A stretch of DNA of 64,000 nt from Odiellus spinosus (taxonomy: Eukaryota; Arthropoda; Arachnida; Opiliones; Phalangiidae): positions 11,229,004-11,293,003 of the forward strand of contig OY987239.1 of assembly GCA_963920705.1 (NCBI GenBank), read 5' to 3'. Below, piece after piece: positions 59,620 through 64,000 of this stretch. Below the pieces are notes generated by a model. It saw only the letters and a program-made list of their open reading frames with translations. It had not been told where the DNA came from and did no database searches. The first letter of the stretch is position 1, and every line of letters starts with the position of its first letter. The translations under genes were made by a program, and so were the position numbers.

Positions 59620-60255
59620 GACTTACTCTGATATTTTGGGTTCATTTTCAAATTCCCTGACTTTTCCCTGATATTTTGGGTCAATTTGAAAAATCTCTGA
59701 CCTTTCCCTGACTATTTTTTGCCAATTTCCAAATTCTCTGACTTCTCCCTAACCTTCTGGGGAAAGTTTCAAATTCCCCGACTTTTCCCTGACCTTTTTT
59801 GGCGAATTTCCAAATTCCCTGACCTTTTGGACCAATTTTCAAATTACCTGACTTTTCCCGGACCTTTTAGGCCAATTTCCAAATTCCTTGACTTTTCCCG
59901 GACATTTTGGGCCAATTTCCAAATTCCCTGACTTTTCTATGACATTTTGAGCCAATTTCCAAATTCCCTGACCTTTCCCGGATATTTTGGACCAATTTCC
60001 AAACCCCTGACTTTTCCCTGATCTTTTGAGCGAATTTCCAAATTCCCTGACCTTTCCATTAACTTTTGGACCAATTTCCAAATTCCCTGACTTTTCCCTG
60101 ACCTTTTTTGGCGAATTTCCAAATTCCCTGACCTTGTGGGCCAATTTTCAAATTCCCTGACTTTTCTCTGACCTTTTGGACCAATTTCCAAACCCTCTGC
60201 CCTTTCCCTAACCCTTTGGGCCAATTCTCTGACATTTTGAGCCAATTTCTAGGTC
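59620..60255. repeat. CCAATTTCCAAATTCCCTGACTTTTCC-type minisatellite
   Basis: Units of about 40 bases alternating CCAATTTCCAAATTCCCTGA and CTTTTCCCTGACCTTTTGG, degenerate. Short related stretches occur at 50270-50480. Open frames on both strands are incidental. Confidence 0.9.
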
Positions 60256-61714
60256 GTGTACGAACCCTGAATCTTTAAATTCAAATATTTTGGACTTTTA
60301 ACACGTAAAACATTGACATTTAAAATATTTGAGGTCACGCCTTTTGTTAGTGAAGAGTGGTGTATCAAAAACCTAGCTGATATGTAAATGACGGGTCCAC
60401 CAGTTTCAATAAAAGTCGTTATATATGTATACGATTTAGAGGTTTTATAGAGATATTCCCAGAGCCTTTGAAAGAGAATTCTCTCCCTCTCCCTATTCCT
60501 ATGAGAGTCGTAATGGCGAAAACCCCCTTGTATTGATCAAAACAAACCCTATATCCTTGGCATGGCTGGTTCATTTTCGACGATAAACTCGTTACCAAGA
60601 GCTCCGGAAAACCGATATTTCAAGTTTTGTTTTATTGGTTAATAATACAATTAACCGCTGATCTTCATAGCGTCTTGATTGGTAGCGATTTATATTGGGG
60701 GCACGATAATTACTCAACGTATGAACTCGTTTTAGTAGCCTAAGCTGTTAAAGTGAGGTTGTCATGAATTCTAGTAGGAAATGGACAAAATCTAGTAGGG
60801 ATACGAAATTCTTATAATTTTTATTAATTGGATAAAATCTACTAAATTTTGATGTATATTATCAGTTTGATTAAAACATGGACTTCATTCGAGTTAACTT
60901 ATTCCAAGATAAAGTAAAAAACAACCTAATCCATATCCGTTTTTATTATCCAACAAAAATGGCAACTTAGAATATTATCCGATGCGTTATACGTTCGGAT
61001 AAAAAAACATTCAAAATTTATTTTCCGTGAAAAATAACGAATAAAAAGATGATTTAAAATCTTAGTTTCGTCGTTTTATTTATATTCTTCGAATTAAAAG
61101 TCAATTTTGAAATTTTTTTCTTATATTTTAGACTCTGGAAACGCGAATTATTCATCGTTATACGTTTGAAAACGAGTAATTTGTAGGTAGATAAAGCGGC
61201 GAAGGCTTATCTTCGGGTAAACCATTTAACAATTATACGAATATAGAAATTTCATTGTTTTAGTTACAATTTATCCGAAAATAAAATATCTGAAAATATA
61301 CGAATAACGGAAGATAATGGATCGATCCGATTCCGAGTTCTATCTATGATATCAAATAGGGCGTGTACTACTTTTGAACACTCGCTGCCAGTGTTACTAG
61401 TCTATTATAGTTATATAGATAAATATTTCTTTAGCAAAAATTGCAATAAAGTAAAAACGACAATGCACCTCAGATCATAAAATGTCACCGGGAAACAATT
61501 TAGGAAATGTAAAGAAAAAAATATGAGCTGCAGAATGAAAAAGATTCATCTCTTAGAAGAAAGTCAAATATAATAATATACTTTCGATCCGAACAAAGTT
61601 ATTGGACAAGACAAATATTGTATTTTCACAAAGTAACACGTTCCCCTTTGTAGAAGTCATGTATGAAAAGATGAATCTCGAAAATGGAATCTGAGTCTCT
61701 GACACGGAATATGT
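60256..61714. other. F3 copy, otherwise unassigned
   Basis: No gene seen outside F3 (60796-61340). Confidence 0.55.
60796..61340 (+). mobile_element. F3 element, near complete
   Basis: Left end diverged (GGGATACGAAATTCTTAT); right end GATTCCGAGTTC then TA. Confidence 0.84.
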
Positions 61715-63665
61715 TTTCTTTCTAATGGTGCAATCGGTTTATGTCTAGGAGGTCGTGGAGAAAAGTTACGGTCATTTTAAGATAGGGGTCATTTTTGGAA
61801 ATTTTGCTCGATTTATATCGAGTGGCGAAACATCTTTAACGAGTGGCGAAACAGAATTTTATGATCTTCAAATAATCTAAGGAATGTCTACTTTCTAATG
61901 GTGCAATCGGTTTATGCCTAGGAGGTCGTGGAGAAAAGTTACGGCCATTTTAAGATAGGGGTCATTTTTGGGTTTTTGCTCGATTTATATCGAGTGGTGA
62001 AACACCTTTAACGAGTGGCGAAACAGAATTTTATGATCTTCAAATAATCTAGGGAATGTCTACTTTCTAATGGTGCAATCGGTTTATGCCTAGGAGGTCG
62101 TGGAAAAAAGTTACGGCCATTTGAATTTTAATCTAGGGCTCATTTTTGGACTTTTGCTCGATTTTGATCGAGTGGCGAAACAACTTTTATGAGTGGCGAA
62201 GCAATATTTTATGATCTTAAAATAATATACGGAATGTCTACTTTCTAATGGTGCAATCGGTTTATGTCTAGGAGGTCGTGGAGAAACGTTACGGTCATTT
62301 TAAGATAGGGGTCATTTTTGGAAATTTTGCTATATTTATATCGAGTGGCGAAACACCTTTAACGAGTGGCGAAACAGAATTTTATGATCTTCAAATAATC
62401 TATGGAATGTCTACTTTCTAATGGTGCAATCGGTTTATGTCTAGAAGGTCGTGGAGAAAAGTTACGGCTATTTTAAGATAGGGGTCATTTTTGGAAATTT
62501 TGCTCGATTTTTATCGAGTGGCGAAACATCTTTAACGAGTGGCGAAACAGAATTTTATGATCTTCAAATAACCTAGGGAATGTCTACTTTCTAATGATGC
62601 AATCGGTTTATGTCTAGGAGGTCGTGGAGAAACGTTACGGCCATTTTAAGACAGGGGTCATTTTTGGAAATTTTGCTCGATTTTTATCGAGTGGCGAAAC
62701 ACCTTTAACGAGTGGCGAAACAGAATTTTATGATCTTAAAATAATCTAGGGAATGTCTACTTTCTAATGGTGCAATCGGTTTATGCCTAGGAGGTCGTGG
62801 AGAAAAGTTACGGTAATTTTAAGATAGGGGTCATTTTTGGAAATTTTGCTCGATTTATATCGAGTGGCGAAACACCTTTAACGAGTGGCGAAACAGAATT
62901 TTATGATCTTAAAATAATCTAGGGAATGTCTACTTTCTAATGGTGCAATCGGTTTATGCCTACGAGGTCGTGGAGAAAAGTTACGGCCATTTTAAGATAG
63001 GGGTCATTTTTGGAAATTTTGCTCGATTTTTATCGAGTGGCGAAACATCTTTAACGAGTGGCGAAACAGAATTTTATGATCTTCAAATAATCTAAGGAAT
63101 GTCTTCTTTCTAATGGTGCAATCGGTTTATGTCTAGGTGGTCGTAAAGAAAATTTACGGCCATTTTAAGACAGGGGTCATTTTTGGAAATTTTGCTCGAT
63201 TTTTATCGAGTGGCGAAACACCTTTTTCGAGTTGAGAAACAGAATTTTATGATCTTCAAATAATCTAAGGAATGTCTACTTTCTAATGGTGCAATTGGTT
63301 TATGCCTAGGAGGTCATAGAGAAAAGTTGCGGCCATTTTAAGATAGGGGTCATTTTTGGAAATTTTGCTCGATTTATATCGAGTGGCGAAACACCTTTTT
63401 CGAGTGGCGAAACAGAATTTTATGATCTTCAAATAATCTAGGGAATGTCTACTTTCTAATGGTGCAATTGGTTTATGCCTAGGAGGTCGTGGAAAAAAGT
63501 TACGGTCATTTTAAGATAGGGGTCATTTTTGGAAATTTTGCTCGATTTATATCGAGTGGCGAAACAGAATTTTATGATCTTCAAATAATCTACGGAATGT
63601 CTACTTTCTAATGGTGCAATCGGTTTATGCCTAGGAGGTCAAGGAGAAAAATTTCGACCATTTGA
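61715..63665. repeat. 173-bp satellite, about eleven units
   Basis: TCTAATGGTGCAATCGG recurs at 61721, 61894, 62066, 62244, 62417, 62590, 62763, 62936, 63109, 63282, 63455 and 63607; most gaps are 173. Each unit ends with two copies of CGAGTGGCGAAACA; the unit starting at 63455 has lost one. A hairpin CTCGAT-(4)-ATCGAG is kept while its loop varies. Confidence 0.96.
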
Positions 63666-64000
63666 AACTCAAAAATTAGCAAAGTTACACATATTAGCAG
63701 CAGATTTATAAACTTTTTTTTTGCGGGTGTCATTGACAAAGTTGCGACAAATTTGCCTCCCAAAAATATGGAATTATAAGTCATTTAATATCGAAAAATC
63801 AAGGGTCTAGTAGTACTCAGCTTTGAGCCTTAAGCCTTGGCGCGTTTGTTCCGGAATTTGATCGAATGTCACGTGTCTAATACAGGAAGCTAGTCCCATC
63901 AATTTTTCGCATTTCCTACTCGCTTACATTTTCACGAAATTCCTTTTCAAGAAAACCCAAAATGTAATTTCTCTACTAGTAGAAATGACAACGTCAAAAA
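63666..64000. other. No feature seen
   Basis: Sequence after the 173-bp satellite carries no recognisable gene or repeat. Confidence 0.55.

Noticed and set aside
59719-60245. Open frames in the 59.6-60.3 kb repeat
   Set aside because: Same reason: they follow the CCCTGAC minisatellite unit and read as cyclic peptides.

Overview
The window is nuclear DNA of an arthropod, most likely a hexapod. Genes are split into short exons by GT-AG introns, the sequence is AT-rich, two interstitial arrays of the arthropod telomere repeat TTAGG are present (about 45412-45462 and 45980-46035), and one gene encodes a divergent ionotropic receptor of the type known from arthropods. I cannot name the species.

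Four protein-coding genes can be assembled, all on the + strand. (1) and (2) are a tandem pair of SLC17-type major-facilitator transporters (8106-13002 and 14512-19164, offset about 6.4 kb). Each has nine exons with matching exon lengths and phases, giving 485 and 486 residues, and both look intact. (3) is an ionotropic glutamate-receptor-like gene (23300-27443) with eight exons and 429 residues, containing the S1, TM1, pore, TM2, S2 and TM3 regions but no amino-terminal domain. (4) is a class A peptide GPCR (36858-44038) with three exons and 369 residues. The genes share no obvious pathway. They are membrane proteins of solute transport, chemosensing and neuropeptide signalling.

Most of the rest is repeats. 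Non-autonomous DNA elements dominate. Family M1 (about 338 bp, ends CAGAAG...CTTCTG) has 23 copies. M2 (417 bp), M3 (281 bp) and M4 (316 bp) also make 7-bp target duplications. F3 (about 540 bp, TA target, 14 copies) looks like a Tc1/mariner-type miniature element. F5 and F7 insert at TTAA. F6 is a composite element carrying 221-bp internal tandem repeats. F4, F8, F9 and F10 are further dispersed repeats or foldbacks. Nearly every intron of appreciable size carries one or more insertions, and the tandem transporter pair supplies natural empty sites.

The right-hand third (44.7-64 kb) has no recognisable gene and is rich in satellites: a 17-bp palindromic repeat array with an 815-bp higher-order period (50.5-52.3 kb), a 175-bp satellite (53.7-54.7 kb), a 173-bp satellite (61.7-63.7 kb), a CCCTGACYTTT-type minisatellite (59.6-60.3 kb) and the TTAGG arrays. 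No RNA gene, CRISPR array or recognisable virus-derived element was seen. The most notable pattern is that four otherwise unrelated miniature families share 7-bp duplications with a palindromic NTNNNAN target preference, one base shorter than the 8-bp hAT rule.
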